NCBI GenBank assembly: GCA_951230915.1
Contig: OX579633.1
Coordinates: 2,542,001 to 2,606,000, forward strand
Reading direction: 5' to 3'
Source: Antitrichia curtipendula
Taxonomy: Eukaryota; Streptophyta; Bryopsida; Hypnales; Leucodontaceae
Length of the DNA: 64,000 bases
In this document: in pieces, positions 9,593-18,319 of the stretch
Numbering within the stretch: the stretch's first letter is position 1
Layout of the letters: every line of letters starts with the position of its first letter
Notes under the pieces: generated by a model
Database searches by the model: none
Seen by the model: only the letters and a program-made list of their open reading frames with translations
What the model was told of the DNA's origin: nothing
Translations under genes and position numbers: made by a program

Positions 9593-10890
9593 GAAGCTAG
9601 TTGTTTCCTAGTCGCTCTTAAGTCATACACTAGTTGTTTCTTAGTCGGTTTCTAGTTGTTTCCTAGTTGCTTCCAAAATTCATTTTCATTTGTCTTTTAT
9701 CAATTGTCCCATATCAATTGTAAAGAGTACCACTAGGTTGAACATATAAGACTTGTAAGTTGTAGTCTTATGCGAATGAATGAATTTGGTTGATAGAATT
9801 CTAAGACTTCTATAATTTATAGATTTCTATAGAGTATAGATTTTTACAATCTATGGAAATAAAAAAATATTTAAAAGCAAAGGAATTTTAAAATACTTTA
9901 AATTTTAAGGTATCCTAAACCAATGAAATCTATTAAATATCAGTATTTGAATTTTTGAAATCTAGAATAAAGTAGATTTGAAATTCAAAAATCTAAAAAA
10001 AAATAGTTATGAAATTTAAAAATCTAGTCAAAGGTAGATATGAAATTTTGAAATCTACAAATCATTGAGATTAATAATTTCAAATCTACAAATCTATAAG
10101 TCGCAAATGAGTCACACATGAGGCTTGATTTTTGCAATTGCTACACTTTTTTTTTAGATTTTAGGGTGTCCATTGCAACTACAAGTCTCCAAATTATCAC
10201 TAGTTGCAAGTGGCCTATGCAACTGAAAAACTAGTTGATAGTATAGTGTATATATTGTTAATATCCAGGAGATGCACTGCTTGCATCTTCTAGGTACATA
10301 GTATAGTTGCAAAACCCTTCTTTTTTTTAGTGGTAGTTATTCAATGCAATGAGAGACAACTGCCCAAACGTATGGAATGTTGGTAAATTTGCTACAATTG
10401 ACAAAACAATGATCTACTATAAGGAGATTTGCCACCCTGCAACATAAAATATGCTTCAAAAACCGTAGAAGTGGATCTTGAAAGTTTAATGCTTAGCAAA
10501 TTTAAAGTCCAAATTTATTTCCAATTTTGAAGTTTATTGTGGAAAAATTCATGTGGTTGAAGAAGAAATACAACAACTAGGGGCGGGATGGCAAACATGA
10601 TTGGCAAACAACTTAGTATTGTACTTGCTTGCACTAAGCAAAGATAAATGGCACGTGATTGTCATGGACAACTTATTTTCTAGCATTGCCTTATTTAAGG
10701 ATCTATTGGATAAAAAAACCCATTTGCAATTGGCTTAATGAAGTCGGCAAACCGGGTAGGCCTTCTTTAATCTTTCAAAAATATAAAGGCATTCAATAGA
10801 AATGAACAAGGCACATTAGATTGGTCCTTGCATGGTTTGAGATAAATATGTAGCATTATATAGGATTTGGACTAAATTGTGTAAAATACT

Positions 10891-12667
10891 AACTATGAGA
10901 TGGATAAAGAAGAGACGCTTTGCATGAATTTCAAGAAAGACCCCATTGTAGGTGAGTACTATACTACTATCTTGCATTTACCAAGGTTTGAAATCCTTGG
11001 TTGGTTTGCAATGATGGCTCATCTCTATTGGTGACGTTGAAAGTATATTGTCCTACTCATGGCAATAAATTCATGTATTGACAAAAATGATGATTCAAAA
11101 TTTTCCACAAAAATCTTACTGGAGAAGGTGTTCAAGAAGTGAGTGTAAATAGCAAACTGTTTATTTTTACCAAGTTGACGATAGGTCTTTTTTTCACTTT
11201 GAAATATTGAATTACAATGTATTTGGAATTGAAAAAAAAAAAATCTATCACTATAAATTTAGGATAATTTTAGGATAAATTATTTTAATAAACTCTAAAT
11301 TTTTAAAATGTTAAAATTATTTTTGAACTTTCAAATTTTGTCCGTCATGGCCCATTGACATGATTTATTCTGCATGTGTTACGTAGATTTATTATAATTG
11401 GAGCAAGTGGTCTCTGTAAATGTCTAGCAACTCTATTTAATTAGTATCTAGCAACAAAATTAAAGCCAAGTCTAACATTTTTAGTCAAATAGTCTCTAAT
11501 AAGTAGAAGAAGGGGTGCTTCAACATTTCCAACGTTTAGAACTTTATCCATGAACAAGCTAGATTCTAATGGGAATATCATGGACCTCCATTTTTTTAGA
11601 GTTGTTCAATGTCATTTATCAATTCTATGATAGCATTGGCCTTCTAATTACTGTTGAAATTAGAGAATGTTTTTTTTTCCAATTTTTTTTTTATCTTGTA
11701 AAAAATGGTTGAATCTTTCAATCTATTGTTGGTATTTTTGAGATTAAAAAAACTGTGATAGAAAATTTTATTGCAAAAAGGTGTAGTGTATTATCATTTC
11801 TCACAACATAGTTGTATTGTAGGATTTTATTGAAAGTGTTTTAAGTCTCCGAAACCTTTGGAAAATTAGTGGAGGTGTGCCTAAAATGGTCTAGAATATG
11901 GTAGATTTTTAAATTTAAAATCCTTAGTGCAAAACTTTGTTACAAACGACGGTCAAAGTCATCTAAAATTCTTTGGTAGGTTAAAGAAAAACTTTTCACT
12001 TCACTTGAAATGGTAATTTATTATAATCTATATGGTCAAATATCATGAAGATTTACCACATGTTCACATTTAAGTGCAAGATCTTATGGTAAGATCCCAC
12101 AATAAATCATAATTTTGTTTATGTAGCTCAAAAAAATATCTTTAGACAAGCGAATGTCATCTAATCAAATTGGTCTCAAGGCATATTTTTCTTGGGTGTT
12201 TTTTGATGAAAAATATGCTTTGAGACTCTAGAGTTTAGATGACATTTGCTTGCCTAGAAGGTAATCTAATGGAGAATTAAAAACCTCCTTGAAACATAGT
12301 GTAGGTCTTGTTGCTTGCCTAAAGTTTGTGCAGTTAGAACACGAAAAAGCGAATAGTAAAGGTGGTTTGACTTTGCACCCTAAATATAGTGCTTGGCAAG
12401 CCATATTCACTTTAGAAGTGGGTTCAATATATTCAAACATTAAAAATAAAATACAAAAAGCACTTTTTGTCAACAATTTTCTTAAAACTAAGTCCAAAAG
12501 GCTTTGCTTGACATTTAGGCAAATGATGAGTTTATCAACATGAGTCACAAAATTATTACCTAAAAAGATGAATATGTGAGGTCCTCATTTCTACAAGAAT
12601 CTTGCAAGTCATTCAATGGGCATGAGTCCTTTGTGTCAAATATGGAAGGTGTCTATTTCAGACTGTA
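10891..12667. other. no intact gene; degraded sequence after the transposase, with repeat J copy 1
   Basis: The first few hundred bases may be the unrecognisable C-terminal part of the piggyBac transposase. From about 11160 the DNA is very AT-rich with no supported feature until 12236-12520, where a segment is shared with 50925-51200 (repeat J: CTCCTTGAAACA, AAGTTTGTGCAG, CCATATTCxCTTTAGAAGTGGGTxC). Minus-strand open frames of the two J copies are similar (GCKV, LVLRKLLTKS-like stretch), so J may be old coding DNA, family unknown. Confidence 0.45.
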
Positions 12668-13079
12668 TTAACCCATTAAGGACCATGGTTGATTTGGGGG
12701 GTGGCAAATCCTTTGTATGGCCAATTGGGAGCAATTTTAAAACTTTTGAATGCAAGTGCCTATTGGAGATCTAACCGTACGGATGGAAGTGTTGCGCATG
12801 ATATAGGAATTAGCATTGAATTTTTGGTGAAGGTGCGTTGTAAAGCAGGAATTTTTAGCAAATTTTGGTGTAATTCCAGCCCCTGTTGACTTGGTTTTTT
12901 CAACCCTTTGGCCACATGCCACCTCAGATTGGCCTAGTTATTGTCCTAAACTCTTCACTTCCCAATTCCCCAGACCCGTTCCCTTTGCCACGTCATCAAA
13001 TTCATTGACATGCTCTCTCTACAAACCAAAAAGGACCCAAATTGACCACAAAATGATCGACTGGTCCTTAATGGGTTAA
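12668..13079. mobile_element. TTAA-flanked MITE, family C (C1)
   Basis: An 18-bp perfect terminal inverted repeat, TTAACCCATTAAGGACCA, begins at 12668 and its complement ends at 13079; total 412 bp. TTAA is at both ends and CCC/GGG just inside. The interior differs from families A, B and D and is GC-richer (CCACATGCCACCTCAGATTG region). No transposase. Only one copy is seen in the window; perfect ends suggest it is the youngest of the TTAA elements here. Confidence 0.85.
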
Positions 13080-13949
13080 TGTGGATGTTATAGTCATCAT
13101 TTTTTCTGCAAACCAAGTCAATCCAACATACATCAGCACTAACATTTTAAAACTTTCCATAAAATAAACAATAGGGTTGCCCTTCAGCAAGACAACAACT
13201 GAATACCAACCTACCAGGAACTACAACCTTTATATAACTCAATTTTTAGTTTATTTTGAAAAAAATAAAATCATAGGATGTAGATTGTTTGTTACAACAT
13301 TACAACCATTTTGGAACCAAAGATATTTCACTTTTGCTAGATTTTACATGAAGTCATGAATGATGCAATTTAGTTCCATTTCAAACATCAAAAGTACCAT
13401 GGAATAAGTATTTAAAATTTAAAGTAAATAAGTCTTGTTAGGTAGACTGCGATTGTGTTGAATATTCGAATGTGTAAAATTCAAGAATCTCAAGATTTCC
13501 AAAATCTCCAGAATATTGAAATCCAATATTAATTATGGATTACTAATTTTGGAAATTCCAAAATCTAAGAGTTTGATTTGAATTGATTATAGTGAGATTT
13601 TTAACAAATATGTAAATAATATAATAACTAATTTGATTAGAATATTAGATATTTGAAGATTGGATAATTTCAGAAAAATGGATTGCGCCAATATAGAAAA
13701 TTGATCATTAAAGTAAACCTTCAAAAGCCTGCAAAATTCCAGAGGCTATGAATGATTATACACAAAAGCTTAGAGTCAAACAATACACTTATTCATTTTA
13801 GTACATATGGGTGCTAAACAAGCAAGAGTGTTTTAAAGTTTTCATTACGTCTGGTTTTCATTGATCAGATTGAGAATGTAACTCTATATAAAATTGGCAG
13901 TCTTTCATGCACCATTCTGACATTCACATCAGCTTGAATGTTGCACCTA
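13080..13949. other. no feature seen
   Basis: AT-rich intergenic DNA up to the outer edge of the palindrome. The stretch 13225-13300 (ACTCAATTTT..AGTTTATTTTGAAAAAAATAAAAT and TGTAGATTGTTTGTTACAAC) resembles part of family A elements, so a scrap of one may be present. Confidence 0.3.
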
Positions 13950-14244
13950 TACTACATATTTGGAGAATTTTGTTAAAATGGCGGTATTTCGTGTGTCATT
14001 TTCAGACTGCCTAGTCTGAACCATAAAAATTCTATCTGGGATAGGTATAGATTTCAGAAATCTTGGACTACTAGAGATTTAAAACTATGCATTTTGAACC
14101 ATAAAAGTGCCATCTAGGTCTGATGTAGATTTCAGACATCTTGGGCAATTGTACATTTCAGACCGACTAGTCTCAACCATAAAATTTGCCAAAGTTGCGG
14201 AATGGTGCCATTTTAATGAAATTCCCCATATATGGAAATACATA
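13950..14244 (+). repeat. outer left arm of the palindrome (diverged)
   Basis: Pairs in inverted orientation with 25216-25510, both 295 bp with no net indel. I count about 27 mismatches, roughly 91% identity. Most of it is the E-family MITE (13961-14228) plus shared flanking bases on both sides (TACTACATAT outside, CCATATATGGAAATACATA inside). Confidence 0.75.
13961..14228 (+). mobile_element. MITE family E, copy 1
   Basis: Ends GGAGAATTTTGTTAAAATGG and, inverted, GGGGAATTTCATTAAAATGG; about 30 bp of terminal inverted repeat. The interior carries repeated AACCATAAAA...GATAGGTATAGATTTCAGA motifs. Other copies are at 19046-19342 (same orientation) and 25232-25500 (inverted, palindrome partner). 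Confidence 0.75.
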
Positions 14245-14309
14245 TTAATAATGTCAATTTAACAAAATTTGATTTTTGGCCGTTTCGTATTATTTTATTT
14301 TATTTTTCC

Positions 14310-14545
14310 TCTTGGAGAAGTAGCTAGTTGTTTCTTCAATACTCATGTGATACTTGGTGATATCTATATAAAAACTAGGTGCTCCTAAGGTAATATTGGG
14401 CTACTTTTCAAAACACAACAACAATTTGGCTATTTTGCTACTCCAAAAATGAAAGTTTCCTTTACAAAAAATAGTCAACATATATTAAGTATAACCAATT
14501 GGCAAAAAATTGTGCATAAAAAAAGTACTGTGACTCCTAATCAGG
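14310..14545 (+). repeat. repeat M copy 2, upstream of the phytocyanin gene
   Basis: TTTCTTCAATACTCATG, GATACTTGGTGATATC and CAATTGGCAAAAAATTGTGC match 6790-7090. It is followed by a small palindrome around 14577-14602 (CGCCAATTTAACGAATTTGTTAAATTGGC). The mirror copy is at 24007-24242. Confidence 0.5.
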
Positions 14546-15059
14546 TCATGAACCTCGTCAAAGCAATGGAATATCGCCAATTTAACGAATTTGTTAAATT
14601 GGCAAAGTTAAGAAGAAAAAAATTAGTGTGCACCTGGCTGAAGTTGCATTTCCTCAAGCACTAACTTGGTTCACCACTGAGCACGCTACAGTAGGATTAG
14701 TTTCCACCCCATCCCTGATCCCCTGATCCCCTAAATACTGTAATTATACTGTTTTTTCCTTTGCTTGAAGGGGCCGGTTCACTGACTGCGCCCATTCAAC
14801 GAAATTGACGTTCGAGGCATCAAATCTTTCAACTGAATCAAACGAAACCAACGTCATTGTCGTTCCCTTCAGTTGTGGCCGGGATCAACTCAAGCGATCC
14901 TTCGCAAACTGAACGGAGGCTGGTGCTGCCGCATATTCCAGTCCCCATGCGGCTCACATCGACACGTTCACGCCAGTCGCAACTCCATCACTCTCACTGC
15001 CAGTCAAGCGCTGACCGTCTTCTTCGCTGGTCAATCCACCCAACTGGAGTGCCTGATGA

Positions 15060-15065
15060 TATAAA
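15060..15065 (+). promoter_or_regulatory. TATA box of the left phytocyanin gene
   Basis: TATAAA in the context GATGATATAAATTCAC, followed by a CT-rich leader (CTCCTCCATCTTTCCTCTCC), a usual plant core-promoter arrangement. It lies about 170 bp before the inferred 5'UTR donor. The mirror copy is at 23487-23492. Confidence 0.6.
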
Positions 15066-15232
15066 TTCACACACCCTGAGTCCTCTCCTCCATCTTTCCT
15101 CTCCCTCTCGATCCGCCTGCTCCCGAGCTAGCTAGCGCTCTCGATTTCGATCTATCATCAGTCATACTGTATATCAGTGACCCGAGTTCGTGAGCGAGAG
15201 ATCGAAGCTTGGAGCACCGTTCTTCAGACGCT

Positions 15233-15786
15233 GTAAGCAATTCCTGCAATTAATTGGCCTGAGGGACTCTGCATGACTTCAGAAGCAAGCACTGAGCACA
15301 GAATTCTTGCCTGTAGCTAGCTAGGTCTTAATTTCGTTTCCCAATTTCTGGCAAGGGTCACATGCATTTCAGTCAGTCGCTTGCGTCATAGCTAGATCGA
15401 CTCTGCAGTTTGCTTGTTTGCAAAAAGATCGATTTACAGTCACCTTCTCGATTCATTTTGTAATTAACGCGTTGATTTCACAGTTACTGAGTAACGAATT
15501 CTTCTCGACTGTTTGCACTATCAGTTCTTGGCTGGCTGGAGAGACTCTCACTTAGTACCTAGCTTGCACGTACTTATGTGTATGTGGCTATTCAATTGAA
15601 TGGGCTAGATAAGTTCTGATTTGCGTTGTTGTAGCGTGCAAATCAGCCTCCTAGTTATGAACTGCTCCTCGAGTGTCCGAATAGAATTGTCATTCTCCAT
15701 TAATATGGGCATCGTCGACTACAGGTTGTTTGCGGCAGGATTTATACTTACTGGAGTGAGTGATACGTCTTCCTCTTGTGACGCAG
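15233..15786 (+). other. probable 5'UTR intron of the left phytocyanin gene
   Basis: Donor GTAAGC after ACGCT at 15233, pyrimidine-rich CTTCCTCTTGTGACGCAG acceptor ending at 15786, 25 bases before the ATG. Leader introns are common in plant genes; splicing here is inferred from consensus only. Mirror: 22766-23319. Confidence 0.5.
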
Positions 15787-15811
15787 GCCACATCCGGTTA
15801 GTTGACGTGCA

Positions 15812-16403
15812 ATGGCAACATCTGCGGCCACCGCTTTGGCCGTCGTCCTGGTGGTGATGATGGCTCTTGTGCAGGACTCGATGGCCACGGACTACGTGGT
15901 GGGAGGGCCTCTGGGATGGCAGATGAACCGCTACAACGACCCCAATTTCTACCAGGATTGGGAGCAGAGCAACATCCCCTACCGAACCAGCGACTCTCTC
16001 GGTACACCAAATTAACCCTCATTAAAACCACTAATTAACCTTGCTACATACTTCTTCACTGTGTTGTCACATGATTTCACCTTACTTCAGTTTATACTCA
16101 ATCACCCTACCGGTTTCTGCGACGACATGCATGCATTGTGGGCTGATGGAGCGGCTATGATTAATTTCCATACATGATTGTGCAGTATTTAACTGGAGCC
16201 AAGGGGACAGCGTGATGCTGGTGACCGAGGCGGATTTCAACACGTGCAACATCCAGCATCCGATCGCGGTTTGGGTGAACGAATTGCACCTGGTGTTCCC
16301 ACTGGCGGACCGCAAGAATCAAAAGCTGTTCTTCATCAGCGGCGCCAGCAACCATTGCGCGAGTGGCCAGAAGTTTTCCATCGACGTTATGCCAGTTGCT
16401 TGA
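15812..16403 (+). CDS. phytocyanin (early nodulin-like, secreted blue-copper-fold protein), left copy
   Basis: Two exons, 15812-16001 and 16186-16403, phase-1 intron with GT/AG ends, give 135 residues. Residues 1-25 are a signal peptide (hydrophobic LAVVLVVMMALV, cleavage after SMA). The plastocyanin-like domain follows: YVVGGPLGW at 28-36, SLVFNWSQGDSV at 62-73, TEADFNTCN at 77-85, LFFISGASNHCASGQK at 111-126. C84 and C121 should form the family disulfide. Of the copper ligands the C-terminal His (H120) and the Q125 position remain, but the first His (near 69) is absent and the ligand Cys is Ser115, so copper binding is unlikely, as in early nodulin-like (ENODL) proteins. There is no hydrophobic GPI-signal tail, unlike many ENODLs, so a soluble apoplastic protein is predicted. 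The intron position is the usual one for phytocyanins. An identical copy lies on the other palindrome arm. Confidence 0.92.
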
Positions 16404-16592
16404 GTATAAGCGTGCGTGCGTGCTTGCCTGCCCTGCCTCTCCTGCAGAAGGCGATGGCCGGCGGAGACAGCGGAGTGAGAGTGGTTGGCTGCGCGTTTAC
16501 CCCCGCTAGCTAGCCGTTTCCACTAAGTATGTCCGTTTGTGATATGTGGCAACAGTGCGGAGTCTTGTATTTGCAGACTCTTTGTTGGTTGT

Positions 16593-16598
16593 AATAAA
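16593..16598 (+). terminator. polyadenylation signal of the left phytocyanin gene
   Basis: AATAAA in GGTTGTAATAAAATTTTCAG, 190 bp after the stop, preceded by TGT-rich sequence. Mirror: 21954-21959. Confidence 0.6.
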
Positions 16599-17527
16599 AT
16601 TTTCAGTTCTGGATTTACATCAGCACATGTGTCAGGATTTTTGTTTTTTTGGTGGAAGTGAAAAATGTATGTGTGTTTGAGATTTCAGTGATCATGGTTG
16701 GAATCGGCGTTTCAAATCCGAAACTTCGAATGGGGATGATTTTAGCGCACATTTATCTCTGTATCATACCCATCGGGCATTTAGGGTCTGGAAAGTGAAC
16801 CTACAGCACGCGTTTTCTCGCTGATACGTCTCTCTGCGACTGTTGTTAAAGATCGATTTTTCTTCGCTGATTCAATCATGATCCTGTAGCCTCTAAGTGG
16901 CTTACCTGTAAGCGTTGGATTGGTAGTGAGCAGGAGGAGTTCTACACTAGTCCGATACTCCTTGAGTATTAGAAAACATGAGAGGGGTTGATATTATAGA
17001 TAAGCATAGACAGGAGTATTCATCCCAACTTGGAACTAGAAAGTGGTGGCACAGACTGTTCATCTTTATTTTAGATTCTTCAACTGGAAATAGCTATATT
17101 ATGTACAAGAAACATGTTGAGGAAGCAGAGTAAGTAATTGAAGCTGATGGAGAAAGAAAAGCATCAGTACAAAATTGCTTGTTGGTTGTGCAATCATTGG
17201 ATGAAGACATGTCGGACTTGCGATTAATGTTAGTTCAGTTAAATTTATTATGCTATATTATTAGAGATACATAATAAAAATAACCACTACTTTTATTTTA
17301 CTTTTTACAACTTTTATTTTAATTTCACGACTTTTATTTTGGAGGGAGAGGGTACTATATTTAAAGAACTTGTGTACACAAATAATGGTATATATGCTAC
17401 TATGTCATAAATATAATTGTTCAATAGAAAATTGTTTTCTTCTATAATTTGACATTTGTTGTTGCAAAACAGTGACGAACAAATATAGAGTTGTAATATT
17501 AATTATTTGTGTAAAAATCTTATAAAT

Positions 17528-18319
17528 ATGGAGAATGCTATTAGCTTTCCACCTTGGTTTCATTCTTTGTTTCAGCTTCAAAACAATATCAAACATCCAT
17601 TATGTTTGAAGCACAAAGTTACAACGTCAAAAAAACAAATATCACAAAATTATTATTGTACGGCATGTTGTTCACGTGTGTGTGAACTATGTATGAGTCA
17701 AGATGAAAACAATTGCAAAGTTATGAAGAAAATTTTCCAACTTCGATTTGGAACCCCCGAAGGAATTGACAAACAATTGAAACAATTATCTATTCAAGCT
17801 GAAGAACTGCAAACGAGAAACATACCTTTGACTCTTGTCCGTAATTATAAATTCAATAACAAGAAAGTATACTATATTTTCAAACGTCCAGGTAGGAAAA
17901 CAAATATCTTTGGTTGCAAAGTTTGTAACCATCTATTTGAAGATGCCGAATTTATGTATTGTTCACTTGAATGTTTGGTGGAATCTATAAGTGGCAAAGT
18001 ATCCCAAGTTCAAGAAAATACTACCAGCATCGAAAATGGAATTGAAAACTCAACATCCATAAATTTGATAAGTGATACAAGCTCGGAAATCCACACAAAT
18101 GTAGAGTGTGTGATTGAAGAGGCAAAAACTTTACCACTTCCTCTAGCTTGGAATGGTCAAATCAAAAGTCTTCAAAAGAGAAAATCAAGAAGAAATCTCT
18201 CGAAATTATTAGACTCAATTAAAGACTTGTCATATGATAGTGATGGTAGATTAGATTTAGTTAGGAAGCAAAGAAATCGTAGAAAGCAAAACACTCCTGT
18301 ACGATCACCTTCACAATAA
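17528..18319 (+). CDS. PLATZ-family zinc-binding protein, intronless, in the palindrome spacer
   Basis: 263 residues from the first ATG; the frame opens seven codons earlier without an ATG. The N-terminal FPPWFHSLF (7-15) and the C-x2-H-x14-C-x2-C-x4-C-x2-C pattern (C26, H29, C44, C47, C52, C55) match the PLATZ signature, as do IFKRPGR (117-123) and C-x2-C-x11-C-x3-C (C130, C133, C145, C149; FMYCSLEC). The two His that normally close the first cluster are missing; the region reads DENNC with C63. PLATZ proteins are plant nuclear proteins that bind A/T-rich DNA and affect transcription, including Pol III. The C-terminus is Lys/Arg-rich (RKSRR, RKQRNRRK). PLATZ genes usually have introns, so a single exon suggests a retrocopy or strong divergence; codon use is very AT-rich, unlike the phytocyanin and GAUT genes. 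A continuous 263-codon frame in such AT-rich DNA argues for selection or recency. Confidence 0.8.
   Translation: MENAISFPPWFHSLFQLQNNIKHPLCLKHKVTTSKKQISQNYYCTACCSRVCELCMSQDENNCKVMKKIFQLRFGTPEGIDKQLKQLSIQAEELQTRNIPLTLVRNYKFNNKKVYYIFKRPGRKTNIFGCKVCNHLFEDAEFMYCSLECLVESISGKVSQVQENTTSIENGIENSTSINLISDTSSEIHTNVECVIEEAKTLPLPLAWNGQIKSLQKRKSRRNLSKLLDSIKDLSYDSDGRLDLVRKQRNRRKQNTPVRSPSQ

Larger units (their letters stand above)
8699..10332. mobile_element. non-autonomous CACTA (En/Spm) element with GTA target duplication
   Basis: Begins CACTAGAAGAAAAAC and ends CTTCTTTTTTTTAGTG, flanked by GTA at 8696-8698 and GTA at 10333-10335, the 3-bp duplication expected for CACTA elements. Subterminal arrays of TAGTTGTTTCCTAGTTGC-like motifs in both orientations are typical of this superfamily. 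It carries no transposase. It disrupts the piggyBac transposase, and itself contains two smaller insertions (8741-9197 and 9433-9592). Confidence 0.85.
8096..10890 (+). pseudogene. decayed piggyBac-superfamily transposase (DDE_Tnp_1_7-like), interrupted by a CACTA element
   Basis: Two blocks, 8096-8698 and 10336-about 10890, join across the CACTA element at 8699-10332. The first gives, in broken frames, an acidic N-terminal region, then NWKNCILLEVKVFMAIILYM, CLYVTNLSRYER and RYDNVGIRRCWDMI. The second gives VWNVGKFATIDKTMI, KSKFISNFEVYCGK, HVIVMDNLFSSIALFKDLLD and, after a shift, GTLDWSLHGLR. These match, in order, the conserved blocks I know from piggyBac/PGBD transposases (insertion-domain helix, LHxTNP, the TIDExM first-Asp block, KWGxKVW, the VMDN second-Asp block, W-S/A-M-H-D). 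TAA, TAG and TGA stops interrupt it, several replacing expected Trp or Gln, and there are at least two frameshifts. The third catalytic Asp block is not recognisable. It cannot make an active protein. The N-terminal 8096-8230 part is the least certain. Confidence 0.85.
14245..16880 (+). repeat. inner left arm of the palindrome (2636 bp)
   Basis: Every position p pairs with 38552-p in 21672-24307. All open frames I can compare (14449-16513 against 22039-24103) are identical in protein and mirrored in coordinates, so there are no indels and apparently no mismatches. The arm carries the whole phytocyanin gene, its promoter and 3' end. The outer edge is at a TTAA; the inner edge is abrupt after TTCAATCATG. 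Confidence 0.95.

Noticed and set aside
12228..12548. 106-codon minus-strand frame in repeat J as a gene
   Set aside because: It lies in an interspersed repeat; the second copy is interrupted and no family is recognised, so it is kept only as a repeat with possible coding past.
2834..13079. PIF/Harbinger (TWA target) as the source of TTAACCC elements
   Set aside because: TTA/TAA targets would also fit the bases, but Harbinger ends usually begin GG, and the occupied/empty comparisons show four bases, TTAA, consistently; the nearby relic is piggyBac type.
14449..14664. 71-codon frame in the palindrome arm (and its mirror)
   Set aside because: Low-complexity Lys-rich product from repeat M and a small palindrome; present twice only because the arm is duplicated.
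14857..15249. Frames in both strands over the phytocyanin promoter and leader
   Set aside because: They cover the TATA box and CT-rich leader; no domain, explained by higher GC content.
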